Shown: piece after piece, positions 23,935-34,442 of the stretch
How positions within the stretch are numbered: position 1 is the stretch's first letter
How the letters are laid out: each line of letters begins with the position of its first letter
NCBI RefSeq assembly: GCF_000499845.2
Contig: NC_023756.2
Span: forward strand, 6,200,815 to 6,264,814
Length of the DNA: 64,000 nucleotides
Origin: Phaseolus vulgaris
Taxonomy: Eukaryota > Streptophyta > Magnoliopsida > Fabales > Fabaceae
Direction: 5' to 3'
Position numbers and translations under genes: made by a program
The notes under the pieces: generated by a model
What the model was told of the DNA's origin: nothing
Databases searched by the model: none
What the model saw: only the letters and a program-made list of their open reading frames with translations

Positions 23935-25059
23935 TGTTGAACCAAGTGGTGTTCAATGTTTTGAACAATCCAAATCCTTTGAAGGATGTTGAAGCCTCTG
24001 CTTTGCTTGGTGTTGCTGTGCTCGTTTAAGCTTTGTTCTGGGGTAGTTTAATGTTGTAATCCACCCTTAGATTAAATCTCAAGCAATTAGCATCTCAATC
24101 TTTATCAAAATAAAATGTTTTTCAAACTAAGTTGAAACAACCGATTGTTTACACTTAGGTGTTTTGAGAAAGTTTGAAAACTGTTTTTGAATGGTGAAAT
24201 CTGTTAAGTAATAAAACAACCGATTGATTCGAGGAAACAACCGATTGTTTGTTTTGAAACCATAACAGAAAAACTGTTTTCTTTGACTGAGCTTTAAATG
24301 CTTTAACTGAATACGCTCCAGTCATTAAATGCTTTGACCAATATATTTTAAATGCAATTAAGAGTTTGTTAAGATTTGATAACAAAATATATCCTTGAAT
24401 ATATTCTGAAAAACTGTTTTTAAGGATTGAGAATCTTGAGACAAAGTTTTTTTTTAACTAAGAGTTTTTCAAAGAGTTCTGAGATTGCTTAAGAGCTTAA
24501 GAGATTGATCAAGGTGCTGGAATAGGATTCTACTTGTATTGATTTCAGATATTCATCTGTAACAAGTGTAATCTGTGTAAACTGCTGAACAATTCGTTTG
24601 TGTGTTTTGCTGAGATTGGCTGTGTGTTCTTGAGGTGTTCAAGATTAGCAATCTTAGTGTTGGCCAAGGAGAGTGTGTTTCTTGAGGTTTTCAAGGTCAT
24701 TCTCTTGGTTGTTGTGTAAGTGATCAAGGTGTGGTTGCTTAGTGGATATCCTCAGGGTTTCTGAGAAGACTGGATGTAGCTCTGGTTTGGAGTGAACCAG
24801 TATAAACAACTGTGTACAATCTCTCTATCCCTAACTCTTTAATTTCAGTTTGTTAGTTGTTTGCTGGTATAAACAACCGATTGTTTCGAAGAAACAACCG
24901 ATTGTTTTTTCTAGTATTACAGTTTTTGTTTGCTGTTTTGGCTAACTGAATTGCTGAATCAATTGGTTTCTGAAATAAATTCATTCTATCTTTGAAAAGT
25001 TTGTGAAAACCCCTTTAAACAATTCACCCCCCTCTAGTTTAAAGCCATCTTTTCTAACA
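23935..25059 (+). repeat. 5' LTR of element A
   Basis: TGTTGAACCAAG ... TTCTAACA. The paired motif AAACAACCGATTGTTT occurs near 24135, 24212-24250 and 24868-24908. Confidence 0.95.
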
Positions 25060-25060
25060 A

Positions 25061-25076
25061 TTGGCATCAAGAGCTT
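25061..25076 (+). other. primer-binding site of element A
   Basis: TTGGCATCAAGAGCTT directly after the LTR. It resembles the initiator-Met tRNA complement, with an extra A in CAAGAG. Confidence 0.85.
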
Positions 25077-25118
25077 GGTTCTTGTAAGTCATTCAAGTTG
25101 ATCCTAAAATCTTTTAAA

Positions 25119-26850
25119 ATGGCTGATAGACTACCATTTGGGGAAGGTGCCTCAATAAACAGACCACCCTTGTTTTGTGGTTTGAATTACCAATTTTGGA
25201 AAGTTAGAATGAAAATATTTATGGAATCTCTTGACAAAGGAATTTGGGATGCAATTGAAAATGGCCCTTTTATCCCAAAGTTTGAAAAAGATGGTTCTGT
25301 CATTGAGAAGCCATGGTCTCAATGGACTGATCCAGAAAGTAAAAAGGCCAAATTCGATTGCATTGCCAAAAATATTATAACCTCTGCTTTAAATTCTGAT
25401 GAGTTTTCTAGGGTCTCACAATGCAAATCATCAAAAGAAATGTGGGATACTTTGGAAGTCACTCATGAAGGAACAAATGAGGTGAAAAGAGTTAGAAAGC
25501 ATGCTCTCATCCAAGAGTATGAAATGTTTAGAATGCTTAAAGGTGAAACCATAGCTGAAGTGCAGAAAAGGTTTACACACATCATCAACCACCTTATGAG
25601 CCTAGACAAGACGTTTGACAAAGAAGAGCTGAACATCAAGAATCTTGAAATGTCTTGATAGAGCATGGCAACCAAAGGTAACTGCTATTTCCGAATCTAA
25701 AGATCTAACATCATTAAGTGTTGCTTCTTTGTTTGGAAAGCTTAAGGAACATGAGCTAGAGATGAATAGACTCAATGTTCAAGAAAGTGAAGATAAGCAC
25801 ACAAGGAGCATAGCCTTGAAAGCATCCAAACATAAGGGAAAGCAAGATTCAAGTGATGATAGTGATGAGGAAAATCTTAGTTTACTGTCAAGAAAATACA
25901 GCAAATTTCTAAAGAGAAACCGCAACAAAGACAACAACAAGGATAGGTATGGAAACAAGAAACCCAATGAATTTAATTCAAATAACTATACTTGTTTTGG
26001 TTGTGGTGAGCAAGGTCACATAAAGGCAGATTGTCCCAGCAAGAGCAAAGGGAAAAAGACAAGCTACAAGGAGAAGAAAGGCAAGACAAAAAGAGCCTAC
26101 ATAGCTTGGGATGAAAATGAGGTGTCATCATCAAGTTCTTCATCAAGTGAAGATGAAAAAGCCAACATATGCTTAGTAGCTGAGGATGATGATGATTCTT
26201 GCAGTTCAAGTGAGGTAAGTTCATGTGCTTCCTTAAATGAACAAAACTACAGTGAATTGCTTAAAGCTTTTCAAGAAACTCATGATGAAGCTAATAGATT
26301 GGTTCTTTCAAACAACCGATTGAAAGATCTTAACAATGGGCTTGAAAAGAAAGTTAAATCACTTGAAGAGGATCTGAGAAAAGCAAAAATTGATTTTGAA
26401 AAACTGGAAAATCATTTCAAAAAGGCCTCTTGCAAGTGTGATACTCTCAATTGCACAAATTGTGAAAATCTTGAGAAAAAGGTTCACTATCTTGTTGAAA
26501 CTGTGGACAAGCTTTCAAAAGGGAAGTCAAACTTTGAGAATGTCTTGGCATCTCAAAGCTGTGTTTTTGGAAAGGCTGGTTTAGGCTTCAATCCACAGAA
26601 CAAGCAAGATAGGTTTTCAAAATGTTTTCTAAGAAAATCAGAAAAACAACCGATTGTTAAGACGAAACAACCAGTTGTTACATGCTTTTACTGCATGAAG
26701 AAAGGCCACTCTGTTAGATTATGTAAAATTAGAAAATATTATGTTCCTAAAGATCTAATGAAGTGGATTCCTAAGGGATGTGATGTTTCTAACAGCAAAG
26801 AAAAGCCAAGTGGACCCAAATTTGTAAGGGGACCAAATCTTGCTACTTAA
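25119..26850 (+). pseudogene. element A gag (UBN2/zinc knuckle), one frameshift
   Basis: It starts MADRLPFGEGASINRPPLF, an N-terminal motif followed by a UBN2-type gag core (FWKVRMKIFMESL, KEMWDTLEVTHEG). A one-base shift near 25645 gives an early stop at 25658, and the frame resumes as CLDRAWQPKV. Then come a CCHC knuckle CFGCGEQGHIKADC (25993), a Ser/Asp/Glu-rich tract, a probable coiled coil (26290-26530) and a second knuckle CFYCMKKGHSVRLC (26680). It ends WIPKG...GPKFVRGPNLAT with its own stop. No protease follows. Two palindrome motifs lie inside the coding sequence (26313 and 26645-26682) in different reading frames. Confidence 0.9.
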
Positions 26851-27468
26851 ATTTGTTTATGCAGGAAAAATGAAGAGAAAAAGAAGAACTGAGCCATCTG
26901 ATCAAGCTGTTGAAGAAAAAGGAAGTCATTGAAACTGAATCAATGATATGCAAAAGATCAAAACAGTGAAAAGAAGTTTTCTTGATCAACAAGCAATTGG
27001 CTCATTGAAGAAACAACACAAGGATAAGACCTTCCTTTATTAGTTCTCAATTTTTGTTTCAAAGTTCTTTCTTCTGATTAATTTTCTTTTAATCAATGTC
27101 ATGTGCTCTAATCTGTTTCTGTTTATGGTTAAAAATTTCAAAATCAAGTTTTTAACTGCTGCAGAAAAACAACCGATTGTTTCTTCGAAACAACTGATTG
27201 TTTTGAGTCTGACAGCACTGTGAAGAAATTGATTTAATTGCCTTTTGAAATTCTATCCGTTGCAGATCAATTTCAAAGGGAGAATCTTGGTCAAAAGATT
27301 TGTATTGAAAGCTGAGCATGTTCAGAAAGAAGTTACAACAGTCATAAAGGAATATATTCCAAAATCTTGGAAATTCAAGAGCCTTAATGACTAGTCAAAG
27401 ATCACATATGAAGACCATGTGATTTTCAACTTTTTCTGACATTTTCTTTGCAGAACAGAGTCAAGTCC
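26851..27468 (+). other. element A spacer between gag and second ORF
   Basis: Non-coding. Contains a motif pair at 27165-27203. The corresponding spacer in element B (54481-55270) is of similar length once the solo LTR is removed. Confidence 0.7.
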
Positions 27469-28453
27469 TGATGTGATTCCAATAGCCACATAGAGAAAGG
27501 TTCTTGACCTTCTTAGGAATCACCTTGAGTTGGACATTACAGAGGCACTTTTCTTAGAGTTGGATCATTGTTCTAAGACAAGAACTCACCAAAAACTAGT
27601 ACCAAATCCCAAACTCATTTGGATGAACCAATTTTAGTCAAATTGAACCGAACAAAAGAGTAAGAAAAGCAAAGGAACAAGATGAATGGACTGAAATATA
27701 AAACTGCCGAACCAAAAGTCATAAAAAACAGCATGAACACCAAACCAAAACTCAAGAACACAAGCTAACAAAAACAATAGAAAGAGAAGAAAGGAAGGAG
27801 AAGAGAGTGCTCATGAAGATGGAAGAATGTTGGATGATCTCGCCACTAGAAGTGTGGAATGCTCCTAGATGAGAGTGATGTCGCCACTTGAGGACTCCAA
27901 TGATCCATCAAGATAAGACTAGAGAAGAAGGCTCAAAGCTCTCCAAAGTTCACTCAAAATTTGAGTAGAGTTTTCTTAGATTAATTCCAATCTGAATTTT
28001 ACAAAGGAAGCACCTCTATTTATAGCCTAAGGTGCTGAAAAATAGGTGGGAAATTTCAAATAAACTCATTTGAAATTCCCACCAAAAACAAGTCACATGG
28101 GAGGTGTGACCTTTTTCTACTATGACACCTCCCAAAAACTACACCTACACCACTCTCCTAAGTCACATGGGTAATGTGACTTTATTTTACATTTTCACAC
28201 TCCTTTATTTAATAACCACACCTTCTAAAACTATACAAGAGTATTTCAAAGCTTGGCATTGCCCCTCATGGGATGGACTTGGGCTCTTTGGGCTTTGGCC
28301 TTCTTGGGCTTGGGCTTGGGCTTTGGGCTTGGGCCTCATCTTTATTTTATGTCTTCTTTTAATTTTGAGAAGACTAGAAGGAAGAACTTCAAATGTGAGG
28401 GTGGATGTCCTCTTCCTCCATTAATAAAAGCCTCCTTTATTTGATTCTCATCA
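27469..28453 (-). repeat. solo LTR, family S (copy 2), inside element A
   Basis: TGATGTGATTCC ... GATTCTCATCA flanked by AGTCC on both sides (27464-27468 and 28454-28458). Homologous to 47783-48811 in reverse. A TATAAATAG box on the minus strand (near 28020) gives the orientation. Confidence 0.92.
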
Positions 28454-28635
28454 AGTCCTCTCTCTGAAAATCAGGTACCCATTGAATGAAATTGAATTCA
28501 AATTGATTCTCTTACTGCTATAAAATCAGGTGCAGATTTCTTCCAACAAGAACAACCAATTGCAACATCTTTTGCAATATCTCTTGCACCATCTCTTGCA
28601 AAAATTCTGTGAAGTGAGTTTTCGTCTCTGCTGTC

Positions 28636-29826
28636 ATGGAATCAACCCCTCCCACCTCTAAAAGAGTCAAAACCAGAGCTGTAAGGTCTGGAGGAAGGCT
28701 TGAAAGCTGGTTTTCTGGTGACACCGATCTCATTGAGAAGTATAGGTATGAAACAAGTGTCAAGAAGATAAACAACCCCAAGGTTGTATGCTTTGATTGG
28801 CTGAAAAGTCAAAAGCTTGACAAAGTGAGGAGGCTTCTCAAGGACCAGTCACTCAGAAAATTTCTGGAGCTAAAAGGGAACATCTATCCAGATTTGGTGA
28901 GGGTATTCTACACCAACCTGAAGTTTGAGGGAAACAACCTAGTTTCTCATGTGAAAGGTGTGGAAATGGAGATAACTCACGAGGTTTGGGCTGCTGTTGC
29001 TGGGCTTAAGTTCTCTGGTCTAAGAATCAACAAAGGAAACCTTGGTGTGGTAGAAGATTTCAACAAAATCCAGTTCTACAAAAGTTGCTTGAAGAACAAT
29101 CAATCTCAAGTTAGCACATGCTCGGTTGGAGGTTTGAAGCTTGATGAGAGGTTGCTTGCTCTCATTGTAACTTGGATTCTAACTCCAAGGGGGAGTAATC
29201 ACTCTGTGTTGACTGAAGAAGATCTGGTTTACATCTTCTGCATCACCAAGAAAGTGAAGATCAATTGGATTCACATAATCAAAGAACATATGAAAAAAGC
29301 CATGAGGTTAGGTGATTACCACTATCCCTATGCTGTTTTAATATCTAAGTTTCTACTCTATTTTGAAGTTAATCTTGAAGATGAAACTTCTGAGCTGGTC
29401 AAGTCAACTCAAGAGTTGAACAGTGGATCTCTCAGCAAGATGGGCTTTACAAAAGTAGGTGGAAAATGGATAAGTAAGGATGGTGATCATGGTGCCTCAT
29501 CAAGTGGTGCTGCTCATCTTGAACAAGATGAACCTGCTGATATGGATGTTCAACATGAAGATCCAACTGGAGATTTTCAAGATGCAGGGCCTAGTGCTGC
29601 TGATGGATATCAAAGAGAAAGAATGTCAACCATGTCATCTTTTGAAAGAAAAATGATGGATAGGCTAGATAGCTTTGCTGAAAATCAAAGGAGCCTTCAT
29701 GATCTGTGTGTTAGTAATTTCCAGAGGTTTGACAACATGGATGCAAGGTTTATGACTCTGGAAGAACAGATTGAAGCTGTCCAGAATCAAATCTTTGATC
29801 TTCAGTTTGCTGATGAAGAAGAATGA
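28636..29826 (+). CDS. element A second ORF, Putative plant transposon protein-like
   Basis: An intact 396-codon ORF. It resembles the Pfam family 'Putative plant transposon protein domain': IYPDLVRVFYTNLKF, VKGVEMEITHEVWAAVAGLK, LDERLLALIVTWILTPRGSN and YIFCITKKVKINWIHIIKEH. An acidic low-complexity linker (about residues 280-330) leads to a C-terminal heptad-rich segment (EEQIEAVQNQIFDLQ) that may multimerise. No signal peptide or membrane segment is evident, so it is not a classical envelope protein. It sits where Sirevirus env-like ORFs sit. Element B has a broken homologue. The function is unknown. Confidence 0.8.
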   Translation: MESTPPTSKRVKTRAVRSGGRLESWFSGDTDLIEKYRYETSVKKINNPKVVCFDWLKSQKLDKVRRLLKDQSLRKFLELKGNIYPDLVRVFYTNLKFEGNNLVSHVKGVEMEITHEVWAAVAGLKFSGLRINKGNLGVVEDFNKIQFYKSCLKNNQSQVSTCSVGGLKLDERLLALIVTWILTPRGSNHSVLTEEDLVYIFCITKKVKINWIHIIKEHMKKAMRLGDYHYPYAVLISKFLLYFEVNLEDETSELVKSTQELNSGSLSKMGFTKVGGKWISKDGDHGASSSGAAHLEQDEPADMDVQHEDPTGDFQDAGPSAADGYQRERMSTMSSFERKMMDRLDSFAENQRSLHDLCVSNFQRFDNMDARFMTLEEQIEAVQNQIFDLQFADEEE

Positions 29827-30220
29827 AGGAAAAACAACCGATTGGTCAACAAAATAATCGATTGTTTTTGGGCTGTTCTTTTCTGGTTTTAAAATTTCTT
29901 TCCTTCTGCTGTTGCTGTTTTAAATTCTGATGTAATGGAACAATATCTTGTTTTACCTCTTATCTTTGTCTATTTGTGAAGACAAATAGGGGGAGATATA
30001 TGCTGTGTTTCCAGTTTGTTTAAATATTTCTATTTTTCATGTTGTTAAAAACAGTTTGGGTAACATGTTTTTGTTTCTAATATTAACTGTTTTGAGCTTT
30101 AAATGTTTATCTGTATGCTAACAGAATATCAGAAGTTCAATGTATTGCTCAAAGTTCTATTCCAGGAACTGCTTCAGATTTAATCAGGTACAACACAAGC
30201 ATCAGGAATTTGTCTTCATC
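29827..30220 (+). other. element A 3' non-coding region with internal hairpin-PPT
   Basis: Contains a motif pair near 29832-29870. It also contains CTATTTGTGAAGACAAATAG (about 29970-29989), a perfect 8-bp stem with a 4-base loop, running directly into GGGGAG. This is a second polypurine-like tract about 250 bp before the real one. Confidence 0.75.
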
Positions 30221-30234
30221 AAATAGGGGGAGAT
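30221..30234 (+). other. polypurine tract of element A
   Basis: AAATAGGGGGAGAT immediately before the 3' LTR. The same word precedes the LTRs of elements B, C and D. Confidence 0.9.
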
Positions 30235-31360
30235 TGTTGAACCAAGTGGTGTTCAATGTTTTGAAGAATCCAAATCCTTTGAAGGATGTTGAAGCCTCTG
30301 CTTTGCTTGGTGTTGCTGTGCTGATTTAAGCTTTGTTCTGGGGTAGTTTAATGTTGTAATCCACCCTTAGATTAAATCTCAAGCAATTAGCATCTCAATC
30401 TTTATCAAAGTAAAATGTTTTTCAAACTAAGTTGAAACAACCGATTGTTTACACTTAGGTGTTTTGAGAAAGTTTGAAAACTGTTTTTGAATGGTGAAAT
30501 CTGTTAAGTAACAAAACAACCGATTGATTCGAGGAAACAACCAATTGTTTGTTTTGAAACCATAACAGAAAAACTGTTTTCTTTGACTGAGCTTTAAATG
30601 CTTTAACTGAATACGCTCCAGTCATTAAATGCTTTGACCAATCTATTTTAAATGCAATTAAGAGTTTGTTAAGATTTGATAACAAAATATATCCTTGAAT
30701 ATATTCTGAAAAACTGTTTTTAAGGATTGAGAATCTTGAGACAAAGTTTTTTTTTTAACTAAGAGTTTTTCAAAGAGTTCTGAGATTGCTTAAGAGCTTA
30801 AGAGATTGATCAAGGTGCTGGAATAGGATTCTACTTGTATTGATTTCAGATATTCATCTGTAACAAGTGTAATCTGTGTAAACTGCTGAACAATTCGTTT
30901 GTGTGTTTTGCTGAGATTGGCTGTGTGTTCTTAAGGTGTTCAATATCAGCAATCTTAGTGTTGGGCAAGGAGAGTGTGTTTCTTGAGGTTTTCAAGGTCA
31001 TTCTCTTGGTTGTTGTGTAAGTGATCAAGGTGTGGTTGCTTAGTGGATATCCTCAGGGTTTCTGAGAAGACTGGATGTAGCTCTGGTTTGGAGTGAACCA
31101 GTATAAACAACTGTGTACAATCTCTCTATCCCTAACTCTTTAATTTCAGTTTGTTAGTTGTTTGCTGGTATAAACAACCGATTGTTTCGAAGAAACAACC
31201 GATTGTTTTTTCTAGTATTACAGTTTTTGCTTGCTGTTTTGGCTAACTGAATTGCTGAATCAATTGGTTTCTGAAATAAATTCATTCTATCTTTGAAAAG
31301 TTTGTGAAAACCCCTTTAAACAATTCACCCCCCTCTAGTTTAAAGCTATATTTTATAACA
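30235..31360 (+). repeat. 3' LTR of element A
   Basis: Near-identical to 23935-25059. Motif pairs near 30436, 30513-30550 and 31170-31209. Confidence 0.95.
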
Positions 31361-31365
31361 GTAAT

Positions 31366-31912
31366 ACCAATAGTGGAATAGCTGATTCAAGGGAATGGCT
31401 GGTAGGGACTGCTCCAAACGCTGATTTCTGCAGCCTCCAGTGGGGTTCCATTTTTTTTTTCGGTGCTCGTTTGGAAGAAACTTGACAAAAGTAGTGTTAT
31501 GTCTCGCAACTTGCGGTGGATTATACCCAATTGTGTGATGCCAAGTCATGAGTTACCGACAGCAGAATAGCAGAAACAGGGGATTGGCTGGAGGTGAATG
31601 AGAAAAATGCTACTAAACTCTTTTTTCTGCAGTTTTCAGGTTCATTCAGGTGTGTAAGGTTTTATAGAGTGTGAGGATGAAGGAGGTCATGTTGTTTGTG
31701 GGGATGCTTGATGGTGTTGTTGCTTTGTTTGTTTTAGTGTGTTTAGCGTTATAGAGGTAGGATTTTTTAATGCTAGTTTGTTGTAGCGTTTTATAGCAAA
31801 CAGGTCGTTCTCCCCTCCTTTGAGGGCGTTTCGTGTAAAAGGGTTGGGATACCCCTTTGTATTCCTTTTAATTTAATTACATTCTTTGCTGATAAAAAAA
31901 ATAAAAAAAAAA
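31366..31912 (+). other. LINE 1 3' UTR, second part, and poly(A)
   Basis: Resumes after the GTAAT duplication and ends TTTGCTGATAAAAAAAATAA plus A-run, next to the 12-bp LINE duplication. The same terminal word occurs at the end of LINE 2. Confidence 0.88.
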
Positions 31913-32257
31913 TTGATGGAAGAATAGAGAATTCTTTTCAACAGCCTGCTATAATGGGAAAGACTTATATTTTGAAATTAATTCATCTAGTTGATGATAA
32001 AATCCATGGACGTTCCCGTGTATATTATGCAACAACCACTTAAAGGAAGGGCTGAGCAAGGAGGACAATGGGTAGGCGAAATGGAGGTTTGGGCCTTGGA
32101 AGGAATTGATATTGCTCATATTTTACAAGAGATGCTTATTTATGAATCTGATCATATTAAAACTTGTCAAGAAGTACTCAAGACTACCATCATCATCATT
32201 GGAGGAAACATACCTAAACCTACATATGCTTTAAAATCTTTTCAATCTTTGTGGTAA
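31913..32257 (+). pseudogene. rpoB: plastid rpoB fragment in nuclear DNA, right part
   Basis: Reads [29 protein letters not shown], then [20 protein letters not shown] and [16 protein letters not shown], continuing to IPKP and KSFQSLW. This is the extreme C-terminal region of the plastid beta subunit, including the GEMEVWALE motif. A small indel and diverged residues mark an old nuclear copy. It joins 20395-20506 when the LINE is removed. Confidence 0.9.
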
Positions 32258-32355
32258 CAGTTGCAGCTAGATCAACCTGCCTGCAAGGCACTCTCAACTA
32301 CAATTTACAACCATGGCTGCATTAACAGTTTAACACCATTGTATCATTCACAAGC

Positions 32356-32697
32356 TTAGTAAAGAGGGCACCCTTCAGATTCAACACCTGGAGCAGTTGG
32401 ACATGAAGCTAATGGGCACCCATCTGAATCACTGCCCCACCAGTTTAGGCTGATATGTTCCAGTCAAGTCAAGAAAAACCAGTTAATAGCCGAGTAGTGT
32501 CCAAGATTTCCAAAAGTTCTACGGGGCCCTATCAAACCCCATATCAGAGACGCGTCATAGAACACATGATCACCAGGACAAGTCCAAAGACTTTCTGCTG
32601 GAAGCAATGCTCGTTCGCATATATTTGGAACAGTGTTCATGAGCCACCATGCTGTTAGTAAATGCACCACACCAGACATTAAGGTGCCAACTACCTA
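32356..32697 (-). pseudogene. oligopeptide transporter (OPT family) C-terminal fragment
   Basis: The minus strand reads [55 protein letters not shown], a stop, then [20 protein letters not shown] and finally [11 protein letters not shown] with a stop at 32356. These are two conserved segments of plant OPT proteins, which import oligopeptides or metal complexes across membranes. In intact proteins roughly 80 residues with membrane segments separate NWFFL from EHISLNWW, so this fragment has an internal deletion. It begins mid-gene and follows the rpoB insert by about 100 bp. Confidence 0.8.
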
Positions 32698-34239
32698 CAG
32701 AAGCAAGTAAGGGGGGTTATGATTCATAATTCACTAATAATTAAGTTGGTGTATGTTTATATTAAAGTGTGAAGACTTAAATTTGAAGAAACTTCATTTT
32801 GTAAACTGAGTATAACTCGTTCTTCTCTTTCATTTCAAATTGAGTTTGTTTGAACTATAAAATTGTGACAAAACCCATTTTATAATAATATAGGATCCAA
32901 CAAAAAACCAAACAAGTTTTTGGGTTGTTATTTTGAACGTATGTCTGAATCAAACATGTCCTCAGACTTTGAAAGGTCAATAACAGAGAAACAAAATAAA
33001 TAAATAAATAAAAAGAATCTCTTCTCTTTGTTTTTTTCTCTGTTTTTGAAAAGAGGGCGAGTATAACATCTTTAAATATATTAATAAAACATAACATGTT
33101 TAGATATATTAATAAAATTATTTCAAACACATATTAGATATAATATTTTCTAACACACTCTAAAATAAAAAAACCTTTAGCTTTTTTAAAAATCATAGCT
33201 TATAAATTAAGATTATTGAGTTTTATTTTTCTCACAAATATTGATAATGAATTATTACTTTTTTTTTATCCTTGGATGGTTATGCTAATGCTTTTGACTA
33301 TTGGATGATTTTACAATTTTGACATATTTATATTTCTTAAAATAGTATTTTAATATAATACTGGAATGTGATATTTTTTTTTTGTTTATTTTATTAGATA
33401 ACAAACTTAGATGCTCACCTTAAACAAGTTTGGCCAAGTTTGGGAGCACGAGTGGAAGCCTCATGGAACGTCTAACTCTATACACTTTATTTAATAATAT
33501 ATCTTTCTCTTCTTTAATTTATGTTTATTACATCATAGTCCATTTCACTCATTATTAATAAATGGAACATGCTTTCATATTTATAATAGAAAAAAGAAGC
33601 TTTAAGAAGAGAAGAAATGAAAGAGGGAGAAAATTTGTAGATGGGGAAAAAGAATATGTGGAAGAGACAACATTTGTAGATGGAGGGAGGAGACCTAGAA
33701 GTAGGATCATCCTGATAAATTACCAAGTTAAATAAAATAAGAATAAATTTTAAATGCCATTAAATAAAAAATATATTTTAATAAATGTAATATTCATAGA
33801 TAGAATAAGAATTATTCATCCATCTTTAAAAACTGGAAATTAATAATATTTTTGGTTAATATATTCTCACTAAATTATTAATGTACTTCGATGGTTTCAC
33901 AATTCCACTAACATCTTTAAGAATATGAATTCTTCTCTTCTTGGAAGATACAAGGCAAACTAATCTCAAAATCGTAAATAAGTCGCAACAAAGGAAATCC
34001 AAAAGACGTATTATAAAAAATTATCACAAAATCAAATTTAAAAGAATCTTAGGCACGACATAAAATGCATAGTTAAAGTCATTCTAATATAGAAGATTGA
34101 ATAGCAAATTAGAAAAGAAAAAAGAAAAATATTGCAATAGAAAATTATGTGATATAAAAATAAAGTAATTTCTGTAAACAAAAATATAGAAGGTAATTCG
34201 TATAAGTATCATAACTTAACACATTCGTATAAGTTATTT
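32698..34239. other. AT-rich DNA with a dispersed repeat
   Basis: No coding sequence recognised. 33063-33500 is one copy of a repeat (see its entry). Confidence 0.5.
33063..33500 (+). repeat. dispersed repeat, paired with 46083-46450
   Basis: Both copies share AACATGTTTAGATATATTAA, CTTGGATGGTTATGCTAATG and GGGAGCACGAGTGGAAGCCT in order. The 46-kb copy lacks about 60 bp. Confidence 0.85.
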
Positions 34240-34333
34240 TCAAAATTCTGATGTATCTGATTTCCACTGATATCCATTTCTGCCACAAGAGGAGCTGCTT
34301 AATCCTCCTAACTGCATCATCTTCGAGATTGCT
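34240..34333 (-). other. terminal-exon-like segment c (QLGGLS type)
   Basis: If spliced from the donor at 34896 to the AAAG acceptor before 34333, the frame reads FHQ-AISKMMQLGGLSSSSCGRN and ends KSDTSEF stop. It is related to segment b at GGLS...C.RN, with synonymous codon changes. The acceptor lacks a good pyrimidine tract. Function unknown. Confidence 0.35.
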
Positions 34334-34442
34334 CTTTAATTTTGAAAATACAGTGAACATTCACTTCTGAATTAGCTTCAAATATGTATAGATAGATACA
34401 TAGATATTGATGATATAAAAGTTATTATTGAAGCAAGAAAAA

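Larger units (their letters stand above)
23935..31360 (+). mobile_element. LTR element A: non-autonomous, gag plus extra ORF, no pol
   Basis: 7426 bp with LTRs of about 1125 bp and perfect GTAAT duplications (23930-23934 and 31361-31365). It has an initiator-Met-type primer site and a polypurine tract. Between gag (stop 26850) and the second ORF (start 28636) there are 1785 bp, of which 985 are a later solo LTR. That leaves about 0.8 kb, so protease, integrase and RT cannot fit. Gag type, primer site and a second ORF in the env-like position suggest derivation from a Sirevirus-like copia element (inference). LTR differences counted by eye are about 15-20, indicating a fairly young insertion. 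Confidence 0.93.
20507..31912 (+). mobile_element. L1-type LINE, 5'-truncated, interrupted by LTR element A
   Basis: LINE sequence occupies 20507-23934 and 31366-31912. It ends in TTTGCTGATAAAAAAAATAA, a 3' poly(A) tail, and is bounded by a 12-bp target duplication. The endonuclease region is absent, a typical 5' truncation from incomplete reverse transcription. The insertion split a plastid-derived rpoB fragment. Element A later landed in the 3' UTR. Confidence 0.93.

Noticed and set aside
23502..23945. Several 96-113-codon ORFs on both strands after the LINE ORF
   Set aside because: They fall in the LINE 3' UTR, overlap each other in different frames and resemble no family.
24155..24727. 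Minus-strand ORFs in the element A LTRs (also 30455-31028)
   Set aside because: They occur identically in both LTRs because the LTRs are repeats. They run antisense through LTR control sequence and show no coding signature.
28636..29826. Second ORF of element A as a retroviral-type envelope gene
   Set aside because: No signal peptide, transmembrane segment or cysteine-rich ectodomain is visible; the resemblance is to the plant transposon protein domain.
24135..31209. Paired AAACAACCGATTGTTT words as a CRISPR-like array
   Set aside because: Spacers are only a few bases and themselves conserved, pairs are kilobases apart, and they track LTR homology in a plant nuclear genome.
31991..32257. 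88-codon rpoB-like ORF as a functional gene
   Set aside because: It is only the C-terminal end of plastid rpoB with indels and diverged residues, next to a LINE insertion: a nuclear plastid-DNA relic.
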